Origin: Chloracidobacterium sp. CP2_5A
GTDB lineage: Bacteria; Acidobacteriota; Blastocatellia; Chloracidobacteriales; Chloracidobacteriaceae
Assembly: GCA_002254845.1 (NCBI GenBank)
Contig: NKPT01000022.1
Coordinates: 1 to 50,355 of the forward strand
Direction: 5' to 3'
Length of the DNA stretch: 50,355 bases
The notes under the pieces were generated by a model that was given only the letters and a program-made list of their open reading frames with translations, was not told the origin of the DNA and searched no databases. Positions 1-7,493 of the stretch are shown one piece after another. Position 1 is the stretch's first letter, and each line of letters opens with the position of its first letter. Both the position numbers and the translations under genes were made by a program.

Positions 1-491
1 GATTGCGACGCGCGCACGGCGCTTTCCGTCGCGGCGCGCAGGAAGTCGCTCGCGCCGGCATTTGACCAAGGCGATCTTCCTAGCGCCTTGCCGCTACCGC
101 TTGAGTCCCAGGGAACGCTCTCGAAGAAAGCCGTTGCCGTCATTTCATCGGCCGGCGCGGTCGCCACCGCGGCGGGCGCGCCCGCCGCGGCCGGAATCGC
201 GGGGGATGGGCGCGGCGCTGGCAGCGGTACGAGCTCGCCCGGTGTCCGACTCGCGGACGTTAGGCGCGTCGCCGCCGGGCGAGCGATGACGGCGCGGATG
301 GGCGCGCCGCCGCGCTTAGCCCACGGAACCTGTTCGCCAAAGAAGGCTTCCGCCGTGTCTTCCAGACTCAGAGCCGCGCGCGCGCGCTGCACCGCGAGGC
401 TAAGCTTTTCGCGGCAGCGGGCAATCCGCGCTAGCAAAGCTTCCTGTTCGTCAAGGAGTTGTTGGGGGAGAGAAAAGTTGATGCTTGCCAT
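1..491 (-). CDS. Protein with two FFxxVPW motifs (partial, runs off left edge)
   Basis: Open frame read leftward from an ATG at 491 and still open at base 1, giving 163 residues and no C-terminus. The N-terminus (about residues 1-45) is polar and helix-like (SLPQQLLDEQEALLARI). Two copies of a short motif follow: FFGEQVPW at residues 50-57 and FFESVPW at 122-128. An Ala/Pro-rich linker separates them (about 85-115). Such spacing of short aromatic-Pro-Trp motifs in disordered sequence looks like repeated docking motifs, but that is inference. It starts 48 bases after the stop of the V4R gene on the same strand, so it is probably the last visible gene of the redox cluster. I do not recognise the family. 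The opposite-strand frame at 88-498 is rejected as a shadow. Confidence 0.6.
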   Translation of the reverse strand, partial: MASINFSLPQQLLDEQEALLARIARCREKLSLAVQRARAALSLEDTAEAFFGEQVPWAKRGGAPIRAVIARPAATRLTSASRTPGELVPLPAPRPSPAIPAAAGAPAAVATAPADEMTATAFFESVPWDSSGSGKALGRSPWSNAGASDFLRAATESAVRASQ

Positions 492-539
492 GAGATGATA
501 ATCCCTCAGGATGACGAATAGGCTTACGCGAGGTCGGCG

Positions 540-1202
540 TCAGTCAACCAGCTTTTCCATGATTTCTTTAGCCGTCGCGCCCTCGCGCCGCCAGAATTCC
601 GCCGCGTTGACTTTCTTCTGCGAGCCAACAATGAACTTGCAGCAGTCGTTGCCCATGGAGTAGCACTGAACCTCGATGCCGCCCCGCTCCTCGCGGTCGA
701 AGACGCTGAACACGCCGGCGAACATCCCGGCGTACATGTAACAAACCGGCTTGCCGACCTGCTCCATGGCCTTGGCTACGGCGGAATTCTTAATGGTGAC
801 AAAGACCATGCCCTGCTTTTCAAAGCTGAAGTCAATGGCCCATGCGCCCCAGCCCTCAGTGGTCAGCGGCCACCACCATGACTCCAGCACAAACTTGCGA
901 TTCATTTGCCAGATATCAAGCTTGCCGCCGCCGAACTCATGGCGCATTTTCTCGGCGAATCGCTTCATATCGCTGACGCCCCAGGCATAGCCTGACTTAT
1001 ACATTACGAGACTGGAGGCATCGCCAACCTCCTCATTCAGTCCGGTGTGGAGGCTGACGATGAAATCCTCCGAGGCGTAAACGCCGCGTTGGCCGTCCCG
1101 CAGCCGAATGGTGCGCGTGCGCGGGTCGCGGGAAAGAAAGTCTTCAGGGACAAAATAGTTGTGGTAGTTCTTGATGCCGCCATCCGCTACGTTGATTGCC
1201 AT
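540..1202 (-). CDS. V4R (4-vinyl reductase) domain protein
   Basis: About 220 residues. The C-terminal half fits the V4R small-molecule-binding fold, with the family's closing pattern CYSMGNDCCKFIVG near residues 180-193. V4R occurs in BchJ, in XylR/DmpR-type sensors and in TRAPP Bet3. In phototrophs it is linked to tetrapyrrole or photosystem biogenesis. Despite the name, reductase activity is not established. I chose ATG 1202 because GAGGAG lies about 10 bases upstream; a TTG at 1220 would add six residues overlapping that ribosome site. It lies 166 bases downstream of the ferredoxin gene on the same strand. Pairing with a [2Fe-2S] ferredoxin recalls Slr0144/Slr0147 with Slr0148 in the Synechocystis PAP operon. 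The family call is fairly sure and the role is inference. Confidence 0.75.
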   Translation of the reverse strand: MAINVADGGIKNYHNYFVPEDFLSRDPRTRTIRLRDGQRGVYASEDFIVSLHTGLNEEVGDASSLVMYKSGYAWGVSDMKRFAEKMRHEFGGGKLDIWQMNRKFVLESWWWPLTTEGWGAWAIDFSFEKQGMVFVTIKNSAVAKAMEQVGKPVCYMYAGMFAGVFSVFDREERGGIEVQCYSMGNDCCKFIVGSQKKVNAAEFWRREGATAKEIMEKLVD

Positions 1203-1368
1203 GAAACAAGAGCTCCTCAAGTGGAGGTTAGTATTTTGGTAAGGGCGCTGCGAGGCCCGTCACTGCTGGGGGGACTGTATCGTTACCAAGCTGAGCGACT
1301 ACGCGTCACCCGGCAGTCCAGCCGGCTCAATTGCCTTGCTCAACGGGGCGAAGTCTCTCCAGCAAGCC

Positions 1369-1842
1369 TTAAGAAGCTGAGGCCACTAACTTTGTCATAT
1401 CGAAGTCCTCGCCTTCAAGCTCTAAAATTCTTGACTTCGTGATGATTTTCCCGCGCTCGATCAAAATGCGCCCGTCCCGCGGGTGCATGATTGGTATCTC
1501 GGCGCGTCGTCCGACAAGCGCGCGCAGGTCTTCAATGTCCTGCAGATACATCCCTTCGGGAAGCTCGACGACCACGCCATCGCCAATGATGCGGGCCTGG
1601 CAGGAGAGTCGCGAGCGAGCCGTTGCCCCGGTGATGGTGCCGAGCGTGCGAATCTCGCGCTCGGTGCGCGGCGTCAGCGCCTGCTCGCCCTTGATAACGA
1701 AGACGTGACAGGTCGCGCACAGCCCCATGCCGCCGCAGGCCATGGCGACTTCGCACTGCGAAGCCAGCAGCGTGTCAAGCACCTTGGTGTCTGTCTTGAC
1801 CGAAATCGTCTTGTTGATCGGCTGTAGCGTTAGCGTTTTCAT
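1369..1842 (-). CDS. [2Fe-2S] ferredoxin with C-terminal extension
   Basis: 157 residues. The N-terminal beta-grasp domain carries the cluster ligands as CGGMGLCATC (Cys-X5-Cys-X2-Cys) and a fourth Cys about 38 residues later in RSRLSCQAR. This is the plant/adrenodoxin-like arrangement. A C-terminal part of about 65 residues beyond the usual fold (from PEGMYLQDIEDL onward, with GRRAEIPIMHP) resembles the extended ferredoxins of cyanobacteria. Start ATG 1842 has GGAG eight bases upstream and lies only four bases past the stop of the FNR-like gene, so the two are almost certainly co-translated. That argues they exchange electrons. A longer frame to 1968 exists but runs inside the FNR-like gene and was rejected. 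Family is sure; partner is inferred from spacing. Confidence 0.88.
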   Translation of the reverse strand: MKTLTLQPINKTISVKTDTKVLDTLLASQCEVAMACGGMGLCATCHVFVIKGEQALTPRTEREIRTLGTITGATARSRLSCQARIIGDGVVVELPEGMYLQDIEDLRALVGRRAEIPIMHPRDGRILIERGKIITKSRILELEGEDFDMTKLVASAS

Positions 1843-1846
1843 CGGG

Positions 1847-2542
1847 CTAGCTCCATCGCTCAACTGTAATGTTTTGTTTCGGAATTTCGGCGGACTGAAA
1901 GACTTGCTGGTAAAACTTAATCTCTGGGTACTCGCCAGCCGCGTAAAATTTTGTGTTGGGATTTTCAAGATAGAGACTTCTGAGCATCACCGGGCTAACC
2001 CGCCCAAGCCCGCCCGTCCAGCCTGGCGGACGGGTCGGCTGGTTGAGAATCAGCACCCTCGTGAGCGGGCTGTTTTGCTCAAAGTGCTTGAACTCATTAT
2101 CGTAGAGGATCTGACTTGCATCCGTCACTTCATGAAAGAGCGTAAGCCGGCGTTGCGGCTGGCGGAGCAGTATATAGTAAAAAAAACTGCGCGCTGCCGG
2201 GATGCAGTAGTCCGCGCCAATGAAACAGGCCGGGTCGTCCACGGCGGTGTCGAGTTTGAGCTGCCCCATCGGCTCGCCAATCGAGTAAGTCTGATCCGGT
2301 TGCGCTTGATCATAGAGCCTCGCGCCGAAATTGCCGGTTCGCTTGACCGTGACCTGGAAGTATTTTTGGTCGTGCGGAGATGAGCTGATGGTTAGTGGCG
2401 CTTGCCGCTCAGCGTCGAGGTGAAAGATGACGAACTGCCCCGGCGTAAAAGCGAAGGGGCGGTCCCCGAAATCAAAGACGAGGGAGCGTACGTCTGATGT
2501 TTCCTGAATGATCCGACGCAGGGTGTAGGAGCGCGTTTCCAT
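1847..2542 (-). CDS. Ferredoxin reductase (FNR)-like flavoprotein, degenerate NAD site
   Basis: 231 residues with the two-domain FNR plan. The N-terminal barrel has PGQFVIF and the FAD-binding stretch APLTISSSP (about residues 48-56). The expected nucleotide loop, normally like GGxGITP, reads FIGADYCIPAARSF. The C-terminal CGxPxM-like motif reads AAGEYPEIKFY. The flavin half is therefore conserved while the pyridine-nucleotide half is altered, so the enzyme may use another donor, bind NAD(P)H weakly, or be structural. It is followed four bases later by the ferredoxin gene and preceded by a coiled-coil gene on the same strand. A separate electron-transfer role from the thioredoxin-reductase-fold flavoprotein at 32001-32975 is likely. 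Fold sure, activity uncertain. Confidence 0.75.
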   Translation of the reverse strand: METRSYTLRRIIQETSDVRSLVFDFGDRPFAFTPGQFVIFHLDAERQAPLTISSSPHDQKYFQVTVKRTGNFGARLYDQAQPDQTYSIGEPMGQLKLDTAVDDPACFIGADYCIPAARSFFYYILLRQPQRRLTLFHEVTDASQILYDNEFKHFEQNSPLTRVLILNQPTRPPGWTGGLGRVSPVMLRSLYLENPNTKFYAAGEYPEIKFYQQVFQSAEIPKQNITVERWS

Positions 2543-2682
2543 GAGCAGGTCAGAACCAGATAAAAAAGTAGCCCGCCGCGAATTAGTCCGCGAATTAAAA
2601 AGGTAGCTCGCCGCGACTTGGGCTTTCGGGAAGGCTTTCTCGTAGAGGAAGGCTGATGGCTTGGCTTGTGGCTTGGCTTGGG

Positions 2683-3441
2683 CTACTGTCGCCCGCGCAG
2701 CGACGCCAACTCCGTTTCAAGCTTTTTGATATGGGCTGCGGTAAGATCGTTTGTCTGCGCGACTTCAGCCACAATCGTATCCAATTCCCTTGATAGTCGC
2801 TCGCTTTCATTGACGGCTTCCCCGTAGACGCGCGAGGTTGTTTTTTGATACTGGAGCGCTTGCCTCTCTAGCGTCTCTAGCTCCAACTCGGCTTCGCGCA
2901 GGGTGTTGAACAGGTCAAATGTCGCTGCGCTGGTCCGCCTGATTCGCTCATCCACTTGCCGCCGATGCTCTAAAAAGGTTAATTCGATGCCGTCGAGGTC
3001 CGACTGCGCGTCTTGCATGTCCGACGCCGCCTCCTGGAGGCTTTGTTGTAGGCTGAGAATATAACTTTCCAGTTGTTGGACATGGTCGGCGACTCGCGCT
3101 TGGTGGGTCAATAGCGCCTGCCGAATATCTTCCAGCTCGCGCGAGGTCTCGTTGACGGCCGAGAAGAAGTTCCGCGCCGCCATGTCGTATCGCTCCAGCT
3201 CATAGTTGCGCTCCCGTAAGAAGCCGAGCGCCTCATCTCGCTCTTGACGCAGCCGGCGGATGGTTGTTTCGGCTTCCTCAAGGCGGTGCAGTTGGTGCTG
3301 AAGCGTTGGGAAGCGCGCGAGCGCGCGGTTGATGACGCTCGCGCACCACCTGTACATGAGACGGGTCAGAAGCGGAAGTTGTTGAATTGAAAGGCGCTCC
3401 GCCGAGGATGGCGGCGGAACGGAAATATCGCTAAGCGGCAT
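2683..3441 (-). CDS. Coiled-coil protein
   Basis: 252 residues, no recognised enzyme domain. After a short Pro/Ser-rich N-terminus there is a hydrophobic/aromatic stretch (LPLLTRLMYRWCASVI, about 23-38). Nearly the whole remainder has the charged heptad pattern of a long coiled coil (about residues 48-250; for example LRQERDEALGFLRERNYELE). It is the first gene of the minus-strand redox cluster, 140 bases upstream of the FNR-like gene. It may act as a scaffold or membrane-associated filament for the redox proteins, but this is only suggested by position. Start ATG 3441 has no strong ribosome site. A possible promoter lies about 110 bases upstream. Confidence 0.6.
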   Translation of the reverse strand: MPLSDISVPPPSSAERLSIQQLPLLTRLMYRWCASVINRALARFPTLQHQLHRLEEAETTIRRLRQERDEALGFLRERNYELERYDMAARNFFSAVNETSRELEDIRQALLTHQARVADHVQQLESYILSLQQSLQEAASDMQDAQSDLDGIELTFLEHRRQVDERIRRTSAATFDLFNTLREAELELETLERQALQYQKTTSRVYGEAVNESERLSRELDTIVAEVAQTNDLTAAHIKKLETELASLRGRQ

Positions 3442-3754
3442 AGCCAGTTACACCTATAAGCTATAAGTAAGCTAACTTGGGCGCTGATCCTGAGCATCGC
3501 CGTCAGGCTGCACAGCGCTTGGAGCGTCCCCGCAGTCTGCCTGGTTGTTCGACTTATAGACGATTGACTGATCAAGCCAAGGGAAAGTCCGGAAAAGCGT
3601 CAAGCCTAAACAGCATAGTCAAGTTCTCAAGGAAGTCACAGTGTTTTTTTAGACTTAGTTGGCTTCTTGACGCTTAGCAGCGCTCGGGCCGAGCGCGAAA
3701 AAACGCGGGAAGCATAAAAACTTAGGAAGCTGCGCTAGCTGTTTGCGGCGCGCC
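3442..3754. other. 313-base intergenic region
   Basis: No convincing gene. It is more AT-rich than its flanks, with a run of seven T near 3644, a GCGCTCG/CGAGCGC stem around 3689-3705 and an imperfect GCGTCAAG/CTTGACGC inverted repeat (about 3597-3604 and 3665-3672). It contains the likely minus-strand promoter for the coiled-coil gene. Short open frames on both strands have low-complexity, implausible translations. No stem followed by a proper T-tract was seen in the minus reading direction. Confidence 0.5.
3553..3580 (-). promoter_or_regulatory. Candidate sigma-70 promoter for the redox cluster
   Basis: On the minus strand TTGGCT (3580-3575) and TATAAG (3558-3553) are separated by 16 bases. 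The -10 matches five of six consensus bases and the -35 only three. It would give a leader of roughly 100 bases before ATG 3441. Pattern match only. Confidence 0.35.
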
Positions 3755-4864
3755 TTAGTCTGGCGGCAGAGCGTCGCTTTCGACTTCAAGCAGCAGCCCG
3801 GCGGCCTTTAGCCCGTTGACGAGAAACGTGATGGCGGCGGTCCGGTCGGATGCGCGCGCGAGGATTTCCCGGATTGGGAGACGTCCGTCAAGGAGGCGCA
3901 GCAGGTTGACGGTCTCTTGCGGAAGGTCGTCGGCATTGAGACGCTGACGCAGCTCCGGCTCGACAGCGTAAGTTTTTGACTCTTCAACGCCTCCGCGCAG
4001 AAGCCGATGGGCGAGTCGGAGAACCGACTCGGCGGTTCGGACGTCGGCATCCGTCAGTCGCTCGCCGCCGATCGATGAGTCCGCGCCATCCGGGGCGTCG
4101 TCGGCATTGGTTTCCAGCAAGCGTCCGAGGTCTGGCGCTGGCTCAGCCGCCGCCTGATTCGGCAGCTTGAGCGCGGCGGGGCGGCGCTTGGCTTCCGCTT
4201 CGTCACGCCGGCGAAAAGCCTCCATAAGCAGGCCCATCAGCCGGTCGTGGAGCGTGCGCGACGGGGGCGTTGCGGGCGGCGCGCTCATCTGGAGCTGGAC
4301 GCCTTCCCAGAGGAGAATATCGAAGGCGGCGGCTTCGCCTTCCGCATGGCCTGTCTCCGCCTGCAGGAGTTCGCCGTCGCTGAAGTAAAGATAGCCGACG
4401 CGCCCGGCGGCGGTGACTCGGAGGACGCAGCTTTTGCGCTCGACCTCCAGCAATTGCAGGAATGACGCCAGCGTCAAGCCCTGAATGACGCCCTGTTGGC
4501 GGGCGTTAAGCTCATTGCGAATGGCGTTGTAGAGCGTATTGACGCTAAGCGGCTTGCGGATCACCGGAATGGCTCGGACCTGACTCAAGCGCGTCTCGAC
4601 ATCGCTGACCGCCATCGCGGTGGTGACGATAATCGGGAGTTGCGCCGACTCGCTGAGCAGGCGGGCGATGAGCTCGAAGCCATCCATGACGGGCATTTGA
4701 AGGTCGGTGACCACCACATCCGCCGGCTGGCGCGCTAAGATGTCAAGCGCCTCGCGTCCATGCTCAGCCGTGAGGACTTCAAGCTCCTCCTGATAGCGAC
4801 TAAGCCACCTGGCCACAATCTGGGCGATAGCCGTGTCGTCTTCAACTAGTAAAACCCGCCTCAT
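3755..4864 (-). CDS. Response regulator with REC and PATAN (DUF4388) domains
   Basis: 369 residues. The REC domain (about 1-118) has the acidic pair E8/D9/D10, phospho-acceptor D54 in VTDLQMPVMDG, the conserved Thr in IIVTTAM and the Lys in VIRKPL. Residues about 127-200 match the PATAN/DUF4388 fold (IQGLTLASFLQLLEVERKSCVLRV, split by YLYFSDGELLQAETG). The C-terminal part is charged, with no DNA-binding domain. In cyanobacteria PATAN response regulators act by protein contact on type IV pilus motors in phototaxis, so a motility or surface role is plausible here. It is 62 bases downstream of the PIN gene. A second PATAN protein lies at 23314-25596, and a PilS-like kinase at 11935. Confidence 0.85.
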   Translation of the reverse strand: MRRVLLVEDDTAIAQIVARWLSRYQEELEVLTAEHGREALDILARQPADVVVTDLQMPVMDGFELIARLLSESAQLPIIVTTAMAVSDVETRLSQVRAIPVIRKPLSVNTLYNAIRNELNARQQGVIQGLTLASFLQLLEVERKSCVLRVTAAGRVGYLYFSDGELLQAETGHAEGEAAAFDILLWEGVQLQMSAPPATPPSRTLHDRLMGLLMEAFRRRDEAEAKRRPAALKLPNQAAAEPAPDLGRLLETNADDAPDGADSSIGGERLTDADVRTAESVLRLAHRLLRGGVEESKTYAVEPELRQRLNADDLPQETVNLLRLLDGRLPIREILARASDRTAAITFLVNGLKAAGLLLEVESDALPPD

Positions 4865-4926
4865 AAAACCGCCTTATCTGGCGCGCCGGCAGCCTTGTCA
4901 ATCCTGCTGCTCAGGTTTCCTGAGCG

Positions 4927-5391
4927 CTAGACCCCGGTTGTGACGAGAAACTCCGGCGTGACGATAATAGGGCAGGGGAAGCCGCTCGCGAGATTAAAGC
5001 GCCGCACCCGCGCCTGCCGATGAATGCTAGCAATATGCCCGAAGTTCCAAGTTGCAAAAAGGTCCATGTTGTGAATAGACGCCAGGGCGACGTGGAAGGC
5101 GTCCGCCAGGAAACGCCGCTGGAAAATGCCGCCGCCAACATAGCTAGCGGCTAGCATGGTCGCTTCATCGCGCAGCGGGAGCTGCGGGAGCGGTCGAATG
5201 AGGTTGAGGTAAGCCGATCGGTGGGGCTCAGGCAGTCGCTCCAGCTCATGCCTAACTAGCGGCGAGACAAACGCGCGATACTCCCAAAGGTCGTGTTCCC
5301 ACCACCGCATGGTGAGGTCGCGGCGAAAGGGGTCATCGTTGTCGAGGTAGGCCCCGACGACCGAAGTTTCGAGATAGAGCGTGAGTTTCAC
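4927..5391 (-). CDS. PIN domain protein, possible toxin without visible antitoxin
   Basis: 154 residues from a GTG at 5391, chosen because AAGGA lies about 10 bases upstream and the PIN fold begins at once (KLTLYLETSVVGAYLDND). A longer frame reaches 5688 but would overlap the start of prkA on the other strand. Motifs: acidic ETS in place of the usual DTS, a central FLADAFHVALAS with its Asp, and ATWNFGHI near the C-terminus, as in type II PIN toxins and related single PIN proteins. PIN domains are Mg-dependent RNases. No small antitoxin-like gene is adjacent: the divergent neighbour is prkA and the downstream gene is the PATAN regulator. It may be an orphan toxin or a housekeeping PIN RNase. 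Confidence 0.7.
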   Translation of the reverse strand: MKLTLYLETSVVGAYLDNDDPFRRDLTMRWWEHDLWEYRAFVSPLVRHELERLPEPHRSAYLNLIRPLPQLPLRDEATMLAASYVGGGIFQRRFLADAFHVALASIHNMDLFATWNFGHIASIHRQARVRRFNLASGFPCPIIVTPEFLVTTGV

Positions 5392-5424
5392 CGGAACCGC
5401 GTCCTTGCAAACGCCTGCGAACAA

Positions 5425-5453
5425 TTGACGATAGCGGCGAATGCGCCCATACT
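5425..5453 (+). promoter_or_regulatory. Candidate sigma-70 promoter for prkA
   Basis: TTGACG (5425-5430), a 17-base spacer and CATACT (5448-5453). The -35 matches five of six and the -10 four of six consensus bases. It lies about 90 bases upstream of the prkA ATG, in the space shared with the start of the divergent PIN gene. Confidence 0.45.
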
Positions 5454-5541
5454 TTTCCCAGCAGGATGCGCGTCCCCGACGCGCGTCCTTTGCGCATCTC
5501 GCCCGCGCCTGAATTTTTCGTCCGTGACGGGAGTCGCTGCC

Positions 5542-7473
5542 ATGTCTGACACTGAAATCTCCAAGCCCGATATTACCCAACTGCTGGAAGCGCATCGGCG
5601 TGACCGCGCTTCGCTTCACTGGGAAGGGACGTTCCGCGAGTACTTCGAGATGGCGGTCAAGCAGCCCAAGCTGACGCAACTGGCGCATGCCCGCATTTGC
5701 GACATGATTCTCGCCGCCGGCACGACGGTTATCAACGAAGGGACGCGCGACGAGATCACGCGCTACAAATTTTTCAGCGATGAGCTGTTTGGCATTGATG
5801 AGGCCATCGAGCAGCTGGTTGAGTATTTTAAGTCAGCTGCCCAGCGGCTGGAAGTGCGCAAGCGCATCTTGCTGCTGATGGGACCGGTGGGTGGCGGGAA
5901 GTCCACCATTGTGACGCTCCTCAAGCGCGGGCTGGAGAAATGGACGCGCTCCGAGGCCGGCGCGGTGTACGCCATCAAGGGAGATCCCATGCATGGCGAC
6001 CCCATGCACTTGATTCCCCAGGATCTGCGCCCAGAAATTCAAAAGCACTACGGCATCTATATCGAGGGCGAGCTTAGCCCGCAGGCCCGCTACGACCTGG
6101 AGCACACCTATAAGGGGCGGCATGAGGATGTGATCGTCGAGCGGATTGTTTTTTCTGAGAAAGACCGGGTTGGCATTGGCACGTTCGCGCCCAGCGATCC
6201 GAAGTCGCAGGATGTTTCTGAGCTGACCGGCTCGATAGACCTTTCGACAATTGGCGAGGTCGGCGTGGAAAGCGATCCGCGGGCCTATCGCTTTGACGGC
6301 GAGCTCAACGTGGCCAACCGCGGCATGATGGAGTTTATCGAGATTCTCAAGTGCGACGAGAAATTCCTTTACTCGCTGCTGACGCTGTCACAGGAGCAAG
6401 CTATCAAAACTGGTCGCTACGCGATGATCTATGCCGACGAGGTTATTGTTTCGCACACCAACGAAAACGAATACCAGTCCTTTGTCGGCAACAAGAAGAA
6501 TGAGGCCCTTCAGGACCGGATCATCATGATCAAGGTTCCCTATAACCTGAAGGTTTCGGAAGAAGAGCGGATTTACAAAAAGCTTCTTTCGCAAAGCAGC
6601 CTGCAGGGGGTTCATATCGCGCCCTACACTCTGCGGGTCGCCGCCATGTTCGCCGTGCTGACCCGGCTTGAAGCCCCCAAGCGAGCCAATGTGGATTTGG
6701 TCAAGAAAATGAAGCTCTACGACGGCGAGGATGTGGATGGTTTCAAGAGCAAGGATGTCAAGGAGCTAAAGGCTGAAACCACGCGCGAGGGCATGTTCGG
6801 CATTTCGCCCCGCTATATCATCAATCGGCTGTCGAACGCGCTGGTGCAGGAATCGAAGAAATACATTACGCCAATTGACGCGCTGCGCGCTATTCGGGAT
6901 GGCTTTGATCAACACACCGGGATCACGGCCGAAGAGCGCGAGCGGTATCTCAACTTGATTACCCTGGTGCGCAAGGAATACGACGAAATTGCCAAGACGG
7001 AAGTGCAGCGAGCCTTCGTCTATTCATTTGAGGAAATGGCCAAAAGCATTTGCGATAATTATCTTGATAATGTGGAAGCCTACTGCAATAAGGAGAAAAT
7101 AAAAGACGCTATTACTGAAGAGGAAATGGAGCCAGATGAAAGATTGATGCGCTCAATTGAGGAGCAGATTGGCATTTCGGAGAATGCCAAGAATATGTTC
7201 CGGCAGGAAATCTTGATCCGCATCTCAACTTATGCTCGCAAGGGTAAGCGATTCGAGTACAATTCGCATGAGCGGTTGAAAGAAGCCATTGAGAAGAAGA
7301 TCTTCGCCGATCTGAAAGATATCGTTAAGATTACGACTTCAGCTAAGTCGCCGGACGCGGATCAGTTGCGGCGAATCAACGAAGTGATTGACCGGCTAGT
7401 GAAAAAGCATGGCTACACGTCTGAAAGCGCCAACGAATTGCTCAACTACGTGGGAAGCTTGCTGTCGCGGTGA
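5542..7473 (+). CDS. prkA: PrkA family serine protein kinase
   Basis: 643 residues from ATG 5542, close to the usual 630-645 for the family (Bacillus PrkA, E. coli YeaG). The AAA-like N-terminal part has a Walker A GPVGGGKST at about residues 114-122. It is followed by the PrkA-typical region (VANRGMMEFIEILKCDEKF) and a helical C-terminal domain (LRRINEVIDRLVKKHGYTS). PrkA proteins are linked to stress and stationary-phase or sporulation signalling; whether they act as kinase or ATPase/protease has been debated. The usual companions yeaH (VWA) and spoVR do not follow here. Instead aroA begins 20 bases after the stop. An upstream in-frame extension to 5293 overlaps the PIN gene and is unlikely. 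Confidence 0.93.
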   Translation: MSDTEISKPDITQLLEAHRRDRASLHWEGTFREYFEMAVKQPKLTQLAHARICDMILAAGTTVINEGTRDEITRYKFFSDELFGIDEAIEQLVEYFKSAAQRLEVRKRILLLMGPVGGGKSTIVTLLKRGLEKWTRSEAGAVYAIKGDPMHGDPMHLIPQDLRPEIQKHYGIYIEGELSPQARYDLEHTYKGRHEDVIVERIVFSEKDRVGIGTFAPSDPKSQDVSELTGSIDLSTIGEVGVESDPRAYRFDGELNVANRGMMEFIEILKCDEKFLYSLLTLSQEQAIKTGRYAMIYADEVIVSHTNENEYQSFVGNKKNEALQDRIIMIKVPYNLKVSEEERIYKKLLSQSSLQGVHIAPYTLRVAAMFAVLTRLEAPKRANVDLVKKMKLYDGEDVDGFKSKDVKELKAETTREGMFGISPRYIINRLSNALVQESKKYITPIDALRAIRDGFDQHTGITAEERERYLNLITLVRKEYDEIAKTEVQRAFVYSFEEMAKSICDNYLDNVEAYCNKEKIKDAITEEEMEPDERLMRSIEEQIGISENAKNMFRQEILIRISTYARKGKRFEYNSHERLKEAIEKKIFADLKDIVKITTSAKSPDADQLRRINEVIDRLVKKHGYTSESANELLNYVGSLLSR

Positions 7474-7493
7474 GCGAAGCGTTGGAGGCTGAC

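Noticed and set aside
88-498. Plus-strand open frame of 136 residues
   Set aside because: Arg/Ser/Ala-rich shadow. The minus strand here is open from 491 to the edge with plausible composition and repeated motifs.
540-3441. Selenoprotein in the redox cluster, given the tRNA-Sec
   Set aside because: All genes are closed by stops at family-typical lengths; no in-frame TGA with continued similarity was seen.
3442-3754. Small gene or attachment site in the intergenic region
   Set aside because: Short frames are implausible, and no tRNA end or flanking repeats are present.
5392-5688. N-terminal extension of the PIN protein
   Set aside because: It overlaps the start of prkA on the other strand. 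The PIN fold begins at GTG 5391, which has its own ribosome site.
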